A stretch of DNA of 45,736 nucleotides from a virus, in IMG/VR virus record IMGVR_UViG_3300027792_000030, positions 1-45,736 of that record. One strand, given 5' to 3'. The notes below the pieces were generated by a model, which saw only the letters and a list, made by a program, of their open reading frames with translations, was not told the origin of the DNA and made no database searches. The position numbers and the translations under genes were made by a program. Shown piece after piece: positions 45,522-45,736 of the stretch (position 1 is its first letter; each line of letters opens with the position of its first letter).

Positions 45522-45736
45522 GTTGGCATAATGATAAGCGTGTTGGGCGCATAGAGCGGGGGTATGATAAGCAGTGGTTCAAGGTGCGGGCCATGAAGTT
45601 GAAATCAAACCCATTGTGTCAACGATGTGAATCTAATGGGGTTGTCAAGCCTGCTGTTATGGTTCATCATATCAAGCCAATATCAAGCCACCCACAATTG
45701 CGATTAGTGATTGATAATCTTATGTCACTATGTCAC
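45518..45736 (+). CDS. HNH endonuclease next to terminase (cut by window edge)
   Basis: 73 codons are visible: SWHNDKRVGRIERGYDKQWF, NPLCQRCESNG, VMVHHIKPISSHPQ and NLMSLCH. This is the HNH type that sits before terS in HK97-like phages and is needed for cos cleavage there. The window ends inside the last Cys/His motif. If the sequence is circular the frame continues CCC TCG CGT TAG at 1-12, which lacks the second Cys/His pair usually seen; a small loss at the junction is possible. Confidence 0.75.
   Translation, partial: MSWHNDKRVGRIERGYDKQWFKVRAMKLKSNPLCQRCESNGVVKPAVMVHHIKPISSHPQLRLVIDNLMSLCH

Noticed and set aside
1-45736. tRNA or rRNA genes
   Set aside because: No cloverleaf-like element with conserved GTTCRA arm was found by eye; a covariance search would be decisive.
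45721-45736. TATGTCAC tandem at the window end as a terminal repeat
   Set aside because: It codes naturally within the HNH gene and is not repeated at the start of the window.

Overview
The window looks like a nearly complete genome of a tailed siphovirus with an HK97-type head. On the plus strand the order is HNH nuclease (right edge), small terminase (left edge), large terminase, portal, prohead protease, capsid, connectors, tail and lysis. Joined end to end, the HNH frame at the right edge runs three more codons into the left edge, stops, and is followed by the terS ribosome binding site. A circular map opened just upstream of terS is therefore likely but not proven. The host is probably Gram-negative: the phage encodes several Sec signal peptides, two likely lipoproteins (one YceK/YidQ-like) and a T4-type lysozyme. 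I cannot name the genus. No integrase and no CI-type repressor were found.

Layout. 45-3278: small and large terminase, interrupted by a minus-strand island (842-1524) with its own promoter. 3287-8100: a roughly 5 kb accessory insertion between terL and portal, where these genes usually adjoin. Its left half is a tight plus-strand operon: a NeuB-type nonulosonate synthase, an SDR dehydrogenase, a NeuA-type CMP transferase, an FkbM methyltransferase and a small helix-turn-helix (HTH) protein. Its right half is a minus-strand set of three genes: a 45-aa ribbon-helix-helix protein, an unknown 174-aa protein and a 185-aa protein with RAMP/Cas7-like features. Each of the three is preceded by an array of the degenerate pentamer GTCNN in exact 5-bp register. 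8244-22479: portal, protease, capsid, two structural proteins, two MptE/DUF115-like proteins, head-tail connectors, tail tube, tail chaperones with a canonical -1 slippery site, tape measure and tail tip. 22491-28677: a fibre-like protein with a signal peptide, secreted proteins, a cupin, and the lysis region, closed by a strong terminator.

28738-37499 (minus strand): early genes, including YopX, small proteins, an SNF2 helicase, a VRR-NUC nuclease, a family A DNA polymerase, a DUF2815 ssDNA-binding protein, DUF2800, and two homing-type HNH genes. 37645-40339 (plus): a Cro-like HTH and a VapE-type primase-helicase. 40351-40828: a gene-free stretch packed with GTTACCAAA motifs in both orientations, a candidate origin or regulatory region. 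40847-45521: small Cys-rich proteins, a RecU-like nuclease, then a methyltransferase and three glycosyltransferase-like genes.

Two systems stand out. The first is the GTCNN-array locus (6530-8090): three genes, three arrays and, in two cases, an identical 19-bp leader abutting the array. I do not recognise it as a described system. The second is a possible sugar-decoration programme: the nonulosonate cassette, the MptE/DUF115-like genes in the head operon and the glycosyltransferases at the right end could together modify the virion or the host surface. All functions are inferred from reading motifs; no database search was possible.
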